A stretch of 64,000 nucleotides of DNA from positions 16,520,456 through 16,584,455 of the forward strand of contig CM022671.1 of assembly GCA_012295275.1 (NCBI GenBank). The letters are read 5' to 3'. Shown here piece by piece: positions 23,794 to 64,000 of this stretch. Position numbers and translations under genes: made by a program. Position 1 is the first letter of the stretch; the number at the start of each line of letters is the position of its first letter. The notes beneath the pieces were generated by a model. It was not told the DNA's origin. It made no database searches and saw only the letters and a list, made by a program, of their open reading frames with translations. Source of the stretch: Chrysomallon squamiferum (Eukaryota; Mollusca; Gastropoda; Neomphalida; Peltospiridae).

Positions 23794-24136
23794 CCAATGT
23801 CCTGTCACTTAAAGTGATGATAACAACACAGAGAATGTTTTTTATTTATTTTTTGTTTTTTCTGCCGGTTTTGTTTTTCAGTCGAAATTAAGTCTACTTT
23901 TTACACTTAGGTCGTCTGCACCTTTTCCATTTTGTTAAGTTTTTTTTTTATATAAAACGCCATTAATAATGCAAGATAAAATGTGTTGAAACTGAAGTCA
24001 TTAAAACGCCAGTAAAAAGTTCAGCTAATCAGTTTGTGTTATTGTAGTGTGTTTTTTATCTGCTTTTTCTTCTTTCAGACGTGTATCGGTTTACTTTCTA
24101 AGACTCAACAGTTACGTTGACTGAGCAAAGTGGGCC

Positions 24137-24174
<38 letters not shown>

Positions 24175-24541
24175 AGATAATAAATTAGTAACAACATTCA
24201 CTGTTTAGACAGACTATTAAAATCGTTTTGCGTTTGGTTTACAGTTTCTCATTTATTAATGACTGTACATCCTGAATGAATCAATTTTACCGGTGCTATG
24301 TTAGAAAGATAACTTAGCGTCTGACAAATAAAAAGTACAGTTTTGTTTATAATTGTCTGACATATGAACATGACACGTTTTGATCCTCGAAATATGATTT
24401 GAAGAGTAGCAAACTGTCAGTTTTCTTATTCTGTATCTAGTATCCAAATAAAGTTTATACAACACTTTATTCATTAAAAAAATATATATTTCAAGTAGGG
24501 GCATAGTCATTCAACCTGTAAGTGAAAATATTCCTTTTCAG

Positions 24542-24770
24542 GAATTTTGGATACTGGGTTGTCGAACTTGTATTTTGAAAAATTAGTTTTTATAATTTCC
24601 ATTCAACAGCTATAAAGCTGTGGGACATTAGAAAAATATTTGTTTTTATTCGTTATCTGCTATTTTAATACAGACAGACACATTCATACATATCACGTCC
24701 CTATCTGCAATAACCTTAAACTACATTAACCGCTACGAAGCCGTTAGAAAGTGATTCACGCAAATACGTG
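24542..24770 (+). repeat. Near-identical 230-bp direct repeat, copy 2
   Basis: Second copy of 23314-23543, spaced 1.23 kb from the first. Confidence 0.95.
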
Positions 24771-25335
24771 CGCACACACACTTATACTTGCTATGGGTCC
24801 TAACTGCAATAAACTAATCTGTATTATGTTTCGTAAATAAATTTCTTTAAATCCGTTAGACATTAAAACGTTTAAATTTTCATTCGCTGTCTACTGCTGT
24901 GATACCACAAACTCCTGCAGGCACCATACGTACACAGACTACTATAAACACGGTGTATATACATATATATATAACTGATTATAAAGCTGTTAGGCATTAG
25001 AAAATGTTTGTTTTTATTCGCTATATATATTACTATAATATACACAGAATTAATGTACACAGAACACATATACACACACACACACTACGGCCCTCCTGAT
25101 ATAAACTATTTCTATATTTTTAGATACAAGTGAGAATTTATAAAGCTGTTGGACATTAGAAAATAGATGTTTTCATCTGCAACTGCAATATACACAAAAC
25201 AAACAAACAGAAAACGCTCGCTTACAACACACACCCACGCACATGCACGCACACACATACCACAGGCTCATTGCCACAAACTATTTTTTTTTTTTTTTTG
25301 AGATAAGTAAACCGTTGTAAAGCAGTTGGAAGGGG
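24771..25335 (+). repeat. Diverged tandem units related to the 230-bp repeat
   Basis: The core AAAGCTGTTGGACATTAGAA recurs in variant form at about 24855, 24981 and 25140, with a weak trace at 25316. Each is followed by TTTTCATTCGCT-like sequence and ACACA runs. The 230-bp repeat holds the same core. Confidence 0.6.
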
Positions 25336-25825
25336 GGTCTAAAATTTTATTTTATTTTAAAAGTGTTTTTTTCTTTTATCTAAACCCATACACGCACTCC
25401 TCTTCACTGAAAGATTTTCGTACAAGAGAGGTGAAACGCCTCGAGTGCTTTCTACCTCGCCAGTTATGGCATGCGTTTTATTTACGACTCGACGGAACAA
25501 CACCAATATCTATGGGTCGTGTTATACCGCGTCGTCAGAGTAACTTTATTTGCATAAGAATCGCCAGCGAGAGTTAGCCTACTCCTTTCTCGCCAAGTGA
25601 AGCGATCAGAAAGAATTAGTTCACGTGTGTGTGTGTACGGAGTCCTCCCCGCCCCCGTGTGACAGAGCGAAGAGAGAAGACAGAGAGAAAAATTCCGTTA
25701 CGCGACGGTTAAAGAATGGATCTGACGTTAATTACCAACAACCCCCGTCAGGATTTTAGTGGATTACCGATTGACTAAAGTTGATTAGTGCTAAACATGC
25801 CGTATAAACAGGTTAGTGGAAAAAA
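25200..25825 (+). promoter_or_regulatory. CpG-richer island, candidate promoter and first exon
   Basis: Unlike its surroundings, this stretch is rich in CpG and non-repetitive. It has an octamer-like TTATTTGCATAAG at about 25548, a CACGTG E-box near 25622 and a CCCCGCCCCC GC-box near 25650. An ATG at 25797 opens five codons (MPYKQ) ending at CAG/GTTAGT, a good donor. An upstream ATG at 25715 gives a 20-codon uORF. The downstream gene is unknown; it could be an alternative 5' exon of DNAH3. Inference only. Confidence 0.3.
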
Positions 25826-26716
25826 AAGAAAAGAAAAGAAAAGAAAAGAAAAGTTTGAAAAAAAAAAGGTGTTTATTTATCCTATATTTATATATATCAA
25901 ATACTTATATTTGACTTGTTAATTCTGTCTGTGCTTAGCGGATTTCGCGTGTTCATTTAGACTCAGTTTAAAACCGCAATACTTTTAAATGTTTGTTTAT
26001 TTTCTGACAGAACAGGTATTCGGAGGGTAACAATGCTTTGGATGTTGTTTTTGTGGGTTTTTTAAAAAAAAAACGTTTTTCAAAGATATATAAGTATTAT
26101 GCATGTTTGTTTATAAATTGTTTAATTATGCTTGTATATTTTGTGGAATAATAATAATAATATTAATAACGATAATAATAATAATAATAATAATAATAAT
26201 AGAGGTAGTAGTAGTAGTAATAATAATAATAAGAATAATAAGAATAGGAATAATAATAATATAAGACGCTTAAAAGCGTATTTATTTCTATTAATTCATA
26301 TACAAACAGAAGCGTTCTTAAGATAGAGAAGAAAAACAAACAGAAAACAAAATATATATTACATGGTACATGCTTGAACACAGCAATATATACGCACGAA
26401 CGCACACGTAAACATTCTCTCTCTGTCACACATACCTCTTGATTATGTAAACACAATTTCTGTTTATTAAATACGTCTTTGTAATTGTTCGTGGATGAAG
26501 ACAATTAGTGTATACATTATTTTTTCTTCTTTTCTTACTAATATTATTGTATGACACATTATATACATATCCGTATATCTCTACGTATGCTTATATGTAT
26601 ATGTGTATATGCAGGAAGGTATGTCTGTATGCTATATGTATTCATCTTTGTATGTATGTATGTTTTTATATATGTATATATGTTTGTGTATGTATGTGTG
26701 TATATATATGTATGTA

Positions 26717-26778
<62 letters not shown>

Positions 26779-27377
26779 AGTATATACATCTACATTCATA
26801 TACGTACTGGGTATATGTCTGTATGTATGCGTGTGAGTATGTGCTGTCCAGCAAAAATACACGTATCAATATGAACAGGTATATACATTCACTGTTACTA
26901 AATTTCAGGTATAACCATACTTTACTATTATACTACCCCATTTTGCTTTTATACACTCGAGTAATTCAATGGAATGAACGGATCGGTCAATATTTGCAAA
27001 CCGGCCGAGATTTCCAGAGACTACAATAAGTTCTTCATTAGTAACAAAGAGTAAATATGATCGATATGACAACTTATGAAATTATTTCATTAGCTGGGTT
27101 TTTTTCTTCTTTTTTTTTTCAGATTATGTACATTCTTAGACATTTAAGCCGTACAACCGTATTTAACGATTAGTTAAATGTATTTTATTTTCTAGAATCT
27201 TCAGTTTAAATAGCACGCAAGCATAATGACATGGTTAAAAGTGGCCTTCAGCGATAACGATTTTTTTTTCTTTTGAAATTAATGTATCGATTTATAGTCG
27301 CTTAAAGATTGTAATAAATTCATTCAAACACGTAAACTCAGAAACTACCTAACCTGTCCGTCCGCCGATACTTGCAA

Positions 27378-27510
27378 ATTTTATTTTTTTATTTTATTTT
27401 TATTTTTATTTTTATTTTATTTTATTTTATTTTTATTTTATTTTATTTTATTTTATTTTATTTTTATTTTTATTTTTTTTTTTTATTTTTTTTTTATTAT
27501 TTTTATTTTA
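27378..27510. repeat. (TTTTA)n repeat
   Basis: Imperfect pentanucleotide and hexanucleotide run of TTTTA/TTTTTA. Confidence 0.85.
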
Positions 27511-27649
27511 TGTTCTTGTTCCTATTCTTTGTTTGCTAGTTTGCTTAGTTGCTTTTTATTTTTATTTTTTATGTATGTAAACGTATATATATCTGTATAT
27601 ATGTATATGTGTATTTCGGAGGGGTCAAATGAAAAGTTTAAAAACAAAA

Positions 27650-27700
27650 ACTGATTTGGAATTTGAACCCAGCTCAGTATGAAATACTGCTCTTCGAAAC
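27650..27700 (-). repeat. Possible SINE remnant (reverse B box)
   Basis: GGAATTTGAACCCAGCTC is the reverse complement of a B-box core (GGTTCAAATTCC) with flanks typical of tRNA-derived SINEs. No complete tRNA fold is seen. Confidence 0.25.
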
Positions 27701-28353
27701 AAAAATCAGTCATATCACATGTATAGTATATAATTTTAAATATATAATATATATAATTCTGCGTTTTGAAATTACAGAAATAATATGCAATATGGCGTAT
27801 GTTTGTATATAACAATATGAGTGTGTGTGTGTGCGTGTCCTTTCGTTGTTGTTTTTTGAATTTGAAACAGCAATGAGGCATAGGATTTATGTTTTCGAAT
27901 TTGAAACCATCTAAAATGGTAGCCAAAAACGCTGCAAGGCATGCATAAATAAATGTTGAAAAAAGGTGACTTATTGCCGTTATTAGCTCTTAAACCATTT
28001 TTTTGTACCTCTGTGCACACTCATCCATTGTCGACGCACGCCGGCTAAATCCACAAACACGAGTTTTTGATCTGCTGTCAGCGCTGTTGTGATTTAGCGA
28101 TCGGTTAGATCATCGACATATTGAATCTCTGAAGTGAGGCATGCACATAAAATATAATAATAAAGAGGGGAATAAAAGAGAGAAAAGGGCTTAGAGCATG
28201 TTACACATGTTCGGCTGTGCAGTTCCTTTTATTACGAGCACTTGCCTTTCAGTGTTTTGCATTAACCACACTTAATATATTTAGAACGTCGTGTGGTAAC
28301 GGTAGAAAAGTACACGTAGATGGGTTGGGTTCAAAAAGCAAACAAACACTTTT

Positions 28354-28544
<191 letters not shown>

Positions 28545-28859
28545 TAGTTAACCCATCGGCTTTGGTATCGGTTTTAAAGAAATAAGGGATAATAATGTAA
28601 AAGCACACAATATCTATTGTCGTCTCTCTAACAATGTATTTGTACAAACAAACAAACTGCTGGGTTGTATACAAAAGACACAGTCTATATATAAACATGT
28701 TGCAATGGAGATGACTAACTCAGTTTTTGTAGATACGCACGGACCTGCGAACAGACACGAATACAAAAAGCAAAGTAAGATAATGTAGAGAAAGTAAAAA
28801 AAAAACTCTCTTTACTTTTTTAAATTTAATATTACTAGTACTGCATCTAACAACAAGAA

Positions 28860-28866
28860 CAGTAGC

Positions 28867-28905
<39 letters not shown>

Positions 28906-29010
28906 AATAATAATAATAATAATAATAATAATCAAAAATCATAATAATAATAATAATAATAAATTAATAAAATAATAATAATAAAAAATAATAAAAACAA
29001 CAATAACCAC
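28860..29010. repeat. (CAA)n(TAA)n tract
   Basis: CAA repeats to about 28902, then TAA repeats with short breaks. Confidence 0.9.
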
Positions 29011-29149
29011 AACCAGAACCATAAAGTCCCTTTGTTTTCTACAAGACTACTAATGACAAAGAACTTTTAAAATAACTCCACAGACTCAACGAGATTAATT
29101 TGTACCATTTTTTTTTTTTTTTTTTTTTAAAAAAAAACCGCTTCCGAGC

Positions 29150-29545
29150 ACAATAATTTTCTAACTGCGTTGACAAAACCCTGGGGGGAATGGCCGACTG
29201 AATGGAAGTAAAAACAACATCGGCGTTTCGCAGTAAGTCCCTACACGTTCGATGTCGAGCAACGAAGCATTAAAAAAGCAAACGACCAACACGCAGCCAC
29301 ACATCCATTATGTTAACAGAGCATGCATTACCCATTGTGCTGGCCACTGGTATCAGGATCGCCTCCGACACGCCAATTGATTCGATTTCCAATAAGTGCT
29401 GTTAAGAGGGCTTATAGTGTTATGTATGTACGAAATAAATCATAAGCATTGCCTGGGAGAGAGAGAGATTGAAACTGAACGACAATAATGGAGTTCTCGG
29501 GTCCGTTCTGACACTAACACGTCAAACGTTACTTCGTTTCTTCTT
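29150..29545. other. Non-repetitive island, no coding potential found
   Basis: About 400 bp of balanced composition in a sea of low complexity, with no long frame on either strand. Contains GCCAATTGATTCGATTTCCA-like homeodomain-type words. It may be a conserved non-coding element. Inference from composition only. Confidence 0.3.
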
Positions 29546-29607
29546 TCCTGCTAGAGCAGTTTGTTAACTGCAAATTAATATCGGGTGTAGTGCGTGTATG
29601 TGCGTGT

Positions 29608-29610
<3 letters not shown>

Positions 29611-29658
<48 letters not shown>

Positions 29659-29681
29659 TGCATGTTAGTGTATGTTGCGCG

Positions 29682-29763
<82 letters not shown>
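29611..29763. repeat. (GT)n and (CT)n microsatellites
   Basis: GT at 29611-29655, then CT at 29684-29763. Confidence 0.97.
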
Positions 29764-29769
<6 letters not shown>

Positions 29770-30278
29770 TATGGCTACGATTTTATAATCTTTTAATCTG
29801 GAGAAATGTTTATATATTACTAATAGTAATAAAAAAAAAATAATAATAACAATAATAAAAACAACAGCAACAACAACAATAACAACAATAATAATAATAA
29901 TAAACAAACAACTAATCTAAATAACTGAATCATAGATCAACGTATTATGATTTCAGTTAATGAAAATCACATCAAAATATTATTAATGTAAAAAATAAGA
30001 ATGGACAAAAGGTTAAATTTCATTCTGAACCTGGTCAAAATGCTAATATAACAAAAATATAAAATAAAATAAGAATTCAAAAGAAATTACATTTCGCAGT
30101 TGATTTATTTCCTGACTCGAAGTGATTAAATCTCAATGTACGTGTACTTATTCATATTTATGGATTTTTTTATGAGCCCTTTATATATTTATCATTAGTC
30201 TAGTGTTTCAGTGGATGGTGCGTATTACCTTTATAAGGAAGATCTGCATCAGCATTTCTAAAATATTATTTAATATAG

Positions 30279-30389
<111 letters not shown>

Positions 30390-30455
30390 GTTGTTATATG
30401 ATAATAAGTTGAGCTACTGACAAATGACAAAAACAAAAAAGAAATTAAAATAATT

Positions 30456-30769
30456 AAAAATTGGCCATAGCAATTTCCCAGGGAAGATATAAAGGCAAAT
30501 TTTACTTGTGAAAATAATGGGGATGTGTTATTTTTATATAGTTAGTGGTAAAAATTATTGCTACAGGAATTGAAAAATTAGTCAGCAGACACTGAAGGAG
30601 AATGAAATTAAAAATAATAATTGCATTTTGGTTTAAAAATAAATCCAAAATTTATTTTAAATATAATTTTTTATGGGTATTAATTTTATCATTTTTGAAA
30701 GAACAACAATTTAGGAGAAAATTGTCTTAATGTATTATAATTTATATCTTCTAGCCATTACAATACATA

Positions 30770-30803
<34 letters not shown>

Positions 30804-30863
30804 CACACAAATATACATACATTTGTGAATATATAGATATCAATTATAATTTCACAAACATAT

Positions 30864-30867
<4 letters not shown>
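30456..30867 (+). mobile_element. Dispersed microsatellite-bearing repeat, copy 1
   Basis: Long match to 43786-44217, from AATTGGCC-AGAG/ATAGC to TTTCACAAACATA. Both copies carry an internal (CA)n and are followed directly by (CT)n. No transposase or clear terminal inverted repeats. The layout resembles mollusc elements that carry microsatellites at their ends (Pearl/cvA type), but family is not established. Confidence 0.75.
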
Positions 30868-30956
<89 letters not shown>

Positions 30957-30965
30957 TGTGTGTGT
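30867..30965. repeat. (CT)n(GT)n microsatellite
   Basis: CT to 30938, then GT to 30965, abutting the dispersed repeat. Confidence 0.97.
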
Positions 30966-33149
30966 TTCTGATTTCACATACCTTTTAGTTCGTAATATTA
31001 CATGATAACAGAATGTTTTATAAACAACCACATAAATCATATTATCTTGTTCGAAGCCAGCAAATGAAACGAAAACCAGTTTTCTCGACACGGCTTGAAA
31101 TTAATAACTGTGTTTGTGACAGTTTAATATTAGAGTTTTTTTTTTTTTTTTTTTTTTTCTTAACTGTAGCTTTAACAGTAGACACAGTAATTAATTATTT
31201 TCCAGGCCCACCCGAATCCGCTACCGAGTTCTTTTGTTAAATCACTTGTTCCTTGTCCCAGCGCAGATAATAATATATTGCTTTTAAACATTACACATAC
31301 ACCACAGAACACAGAACTCGTTGATATTATTGTCACTTACACTGTAGTTCGTGTTAAAGGAAGGTAATTTGAAACTGTTGTAATATATATATATATATGA
31401 GTGTATGTCTGTATGCGTAGCCGCATATGTACATATATATATATATTGTTTATTTATTTTTTGTTTGTTTATTTGTTTGTTTTATTTTATTTTATTTCAT
31501 AATTTCAGATATTTTTATATATTATTTGGTAAATTAAAAAATTAAAAGATAAAATAAAAAAAAAAAAAAAGAAAGAAGAAAAAAGGAAGCTACATAATTT
31601 TTAACATTCTTTAAATGTAAAATAAGTATATCATCATGGTATTATTTAAACAAACCTGTATCTTTTATATTTAATTTTGTTTTTAGATATATTTATTATT
31701 ATTATTATTTTTAATTTAAATAAAAAAAAATCATTTAGACTGGTGACGTAACAAGAGAACTCAAAGAAACCTTTAAAATGGCCGCTGTCATTTTTATCTC
31801 TTCTGATTTTCATATTTCTAATCTACGTAATAATTTAACAAAACAGTTTTCGGTCGCGTTTGATAAGCTTCACCGGTTGCACGATGAGTAATGTGAAGAA
31901 AAAAGAGAAACTTTCACACTATGTACTCATAATCTTTGCCTAGCTACGACAATAAACGTAGTTATTTCTACTGCAATATGATATATCAGTCACTACATTT
32001 AGCCAGCGACAATAACAGTCTGATAAAAAAAAAAAAAATTGTCTTTTATTTATATTTTTTATTATAATTTTTTTATTTTTTTTTTTTTTTTTTAAATATT
32101 ATTGTAAAATATTTTATTTCACCGTCGATAAAATATCAAATACAAAATCTCGTTTGCGACATTTTGACAGTTCTGTATTTACATAGAATAATAAATATGG
32201 TAATTAATGCATGTATGTAGTAGATAGGTGGGTCAACCATTAAATTTTCAGTTTATGTTGGCTGCACAATCATAAATGTCTACCTTGAACATCTGTCAAA
32301 ATGTTATAATTTGCATCAGAATGAACTGCTATAAAAAAAATAATAATAATAATAATAAAACGTTCAGCTGTATGAATTATGAGTTTTCTGAAATTAAAGA
32401 TGGTCATAGTAAATATAAATTTTAATAGCATCAATAACAGTTGTAACGTAACACCATTAAAACCAGAATAGGAACCGTAATCACAATGGAAGAAAATAAA
32501 AAATAAAATAAACGTTTTTAATAATCTATTCTATAAAATGATAAAAAAAAAAAAGAAGAAAAAAAAAAAGAAAGAAAAAAGTCAAATGCGATTATGTTTG
32601 TCTTCACTCTATCAACCGTCTTTTCATTCATTAATTTATTTAATAAAAAGCAAACGCTAATAATAGCTGTTGAAACGAGTCCCAGCTAATTTACTGCAGG
32701 CGAATCCACGCACCGAACTTATAGTATTGTTCTAATATAGGTTCTCGAGAATTTAAACCAGAAGTCATTACAAACTACGTCAAAGTGCCGCCTGGGTTAT
32801 TCTGTATACATTACTTGCTTCACGTAAGTACAAACGTGTGAGCTTGCATTGTCACGCAGTTTGAATGACACGTGTATGGATATCAAAATGGCATATTTGG
32901 TTAGAAAATGGTTTAAGTAGTAGCGATCACCTTTGTGATTATCTACACTGTGACTCTGTCCAGTTAAATGAAATATCTTTTTTTTTCACATCACGACAAA
33001 GACTCCACCACAAGCGAAAGTGCGTATAGTGGTACCGGTATGTTTACACAGTGATTCTACACTCGCATGCTTTTATTCAAGCAATAAGAATCAGCTCATT
33101 TATTTATATTTATTTATTTACTTATTTATTTATTCATTCATTCATTCAT

Positions 33150-33202
<53 letters not shown>

Positions 33203-33794
33203 TCTTTTTCATTAATATTATTATTATTATTTAATTTTTTTAATTTTTAATTTTTTTTTTAAATCAGATACTAGCTAAAGGCAAACTGGCATTCAATGAA
33301 TAATATTCTGCACACTGTGCAGCTATCTGTCATCTTTGAGCCAAAGGCAGTCTTGAATGAACCAATTAATCTTTTTTTCTTTTTTCTTTTTTTTTATAAC
33401 GAGTTATTAATTCATTGATAATACGCGTTGCTATTGTTGCTGTTTAGCAACAAACAAACAGACACACTGACACACACATACACGTACTTATACATACACA
33501 CTCACGCACACAACCCACCCGTACACCACACACACATACATACAGACGTACATAGACCAGTTGTATGGCTGAATCAATCCAACGATAAATACTTAATTAA
33601 TTTGGACTATATACATATATATATATACCTAAGTATTTTTTAAATTTTATTATAAAATGTATCCGACATTCCTGAAACTGGATAGCGGTTATTATGTTAT
33701 CACAACGTTTTCTTTGGGTTTTTTTTTTTCATATTTGAAACTTAAATTCAAAGTGCTGTTTAGCAAAATGATAAACATTGGCACTTTGTGTGTG

Positions 33795-33840
<46 letters not shown>

Positions 33841-34613
33841 TACGTACGTTTGTTGGTAGGTATGTACGTACACACAAAGACACACACACAAACACACACA
33901 CACTTTTTTTTTTTTTTTTTAACCTGGCGACAGAAGAAAGAAATAACCTAAGCCCAAAGAATGCAATAACAGTCGGGTCGAGTCAACAGATTGAGACAGG
34001 TAATTAGGTAAACTTCAGAAACATCAATGGTTGAGGTATTGTGTCATATACCCCATGCCGCGACACACACAAACACACATTTAGACATACTATATACATA
34101 CAATGAAGAAAAGAGAGAAGAAAAAAAAAAGAGAGAGAGAGAAGTTTGGCAGATTTATTGCGAAATGATAAACTGCAAAAGTCCTCATTGTGATTTGGTT
34201 TGCTTTGTTAAAACCCAGTTAAAATTTTTCAATACATAAATAAAGAAATAAAGAAAGAAAGAACGAAAGTAAGAAGAAGAAAAAGAATGACGTTTTCAGT
34301 TATTCTGGAACAGTTCAGATAACCCGAACAGTAAGGGAAAAATCGTATTTATTTTCACTGTTTGAGAATAAGATACTTCTTTTCAGTTATTTTCTCTTTA
34401 CATCTTTGCCTTGTTTTTGTTATTATTTATAATCTTTATTTTATTTATCCTTCAGTGTATCATTTATCTTGTAATATTTAAAAGAGTCAATTATTCATTT
34501 TATTTTACTTATTTCAATACAAATTAATGATAAAAAGAACAATTCAAATGCATATAATACATTTTTTAAACAACAAAAAACATACAATATTACTTCTTGA
34601 TTATGACCTGTTC

Positions 34614-34617
<4 letters not shown>
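30966..34617. other. Intergenic region
   Basis: Low complexity with A/T-runs, (ATT)n near 33152-33200, (GT)n near 33787-33838 and CA tracts. At 31777 an ATG in an AAAATGGCCGC context (YY1-like) opens 37 codons to a TAA. This is a possible small ORF or promoter word, but not supported as a gene. Confidence 0.5.

Positions 34618-34685
<68 letters not shown>
34618..34685. repeat. (GA)n microsatellite
   Basis: Pure GA run about 440 bp upstream of the putative DNAH3 start exon. A (TTA)n tract follows at 34756-34806. Confidence 0.97.
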
Positions 34686-34687
<2 letters not shown>

Positions 34688-34759
34688 TTTTAATTTCCTT
34701 ATCCATCACTATGGTTTAGTTATTCTTATCATCATTATTACTGTTACTACTACTACCAC

Positions 34760-34807
<48 letters not shown>

Positions 34808-34918
34808 ATGCAAACAAGGATGTATTAATTTTATTAAATATACAACATAAACTGGACTGATAAATGCAAGCACTTCAACCGACAATAGTTTTATATTTTT
34901 AGAACAGAAACAATCAAA

Positions 34919-34926
34919 TGACGTCA
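34919..34926. promoter_or_regulatory. CRE-like palindrome TGACGTCA upstream of DNAH3
   Basis: Perfect consensus CRE about 200 bp before the putative start codon. No clear RFX X-box was seen nearby. Function is inferred. Confidence 0.3.
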
Positions 34927-35127
34927 GATTTAATCGCGGAGTTTGTTTTAAATGGCAAAAATGTGAGGTAATATTTACTGGGGCAGTTAAAAGAACAAAA
35001 AACTATTTAAAAAACCAAAAAGTGTAAAGAAAAAATAGCAAAACGTTAAAGAAGAAAAAAAAAAAAAAAAAACAACAACACTGCTTCTGTTTTCAACTAA
35101 GTTAGCCGAAGAACTTTTGTTTTGATT

Positions 35128-64000
<28,873 letters not shown>

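Larger units (their letters stand above)
26140..28350. other. Intergenic low-complexity region
   Basis: Contains (ATA)n at 26147-26260, a GTATGT/GT/TA compound tract at 26580-26780, and (TTTTA)n at about 27378-27510. A possible SINE B box in reverse orientation lies at 27660-27680. No gene supported. Confidence 0.6.

Noticed and set aside
26508-27029. Frame of 173 codons rich in Cys, Tyr, Ile and Val
   Set aside because: Translation of GTATGT/GT/TA microsatellites.
31777-31890. 37-codon small ORF with a YY1-like start context
   Set aside because: Too short and without homology or context to support translation.

Overview
The window is a eukaryotic, metazoan genomic segment. It is AT-rich, with GT-AG introns of 0.1-5 kb, very long (CT)n, (GA)n, (GT)n and (ATT)n microsatellites, and small non-autonomous DNA transposons. 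The mixture suggests an invertebrate, most likely a lophotrochozoan such as a mollusc. That placement is an inference, because no species-diagnostic sequence is present. No prokaryotic or viral genes were recognised.

Left part (1-8317, + strand): the last 11 coding exons of an EDEM1 orthologue (ER degradation-enhancing alpha-mannosidase-like, GH47). The gene is cut by the left edge. The 477 codons seen are in frame through every splice and end at a TAG at 8315-8317. The three acidic GH47 residues and the EGH motif are present.

Middle part (8.3-35 kb): mostly AT-rich intergenic sequence, microsatellites, tandem repeats and transposon remnants. Three short stretches look like coding exons: a + strand exon at 20.68 kb resembling the tRNA(Ser) Um44 methyltransferase TRMT44, and two - strand exons at 22.56-22.69 kb and 14.99-15.13 kb. 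The last carries a possible LC3-interacting motif like that of NBR1. A CpG-richer island at 25.2-25.8 kb may be a promoter.

Right part (35.1-64 kb, + strand): the N-terminal tail and linker of an axonemal dynein heavy chain, best matched to DNAH3. A probable start exon lies at 35128-35157, followed by 26 exons that run in frame off the right edge just before AAA1. The exception is exon 9, which is split by a local duplication and cannot be read as it stands.

The most unusual feature is recurrent. In both genes, intronic tandem repeats begin at exon/intron borders and carry copies of the border itself: exon tail plus 5' splice site, or 3' splice site plus exon head. The clearest cases are EDEM1 exon 8 (exon 7 less clearly) and DNAH3 exons 5, 9, 13, 14, 25 and 26. 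One array repeats a 5' splice site 13 times.

EDEM1 acts in ER glycoprotein quality control and DNAH3 in the inner arm of motile cilia. I see no functional link between them beyond adjacency on the same strand.
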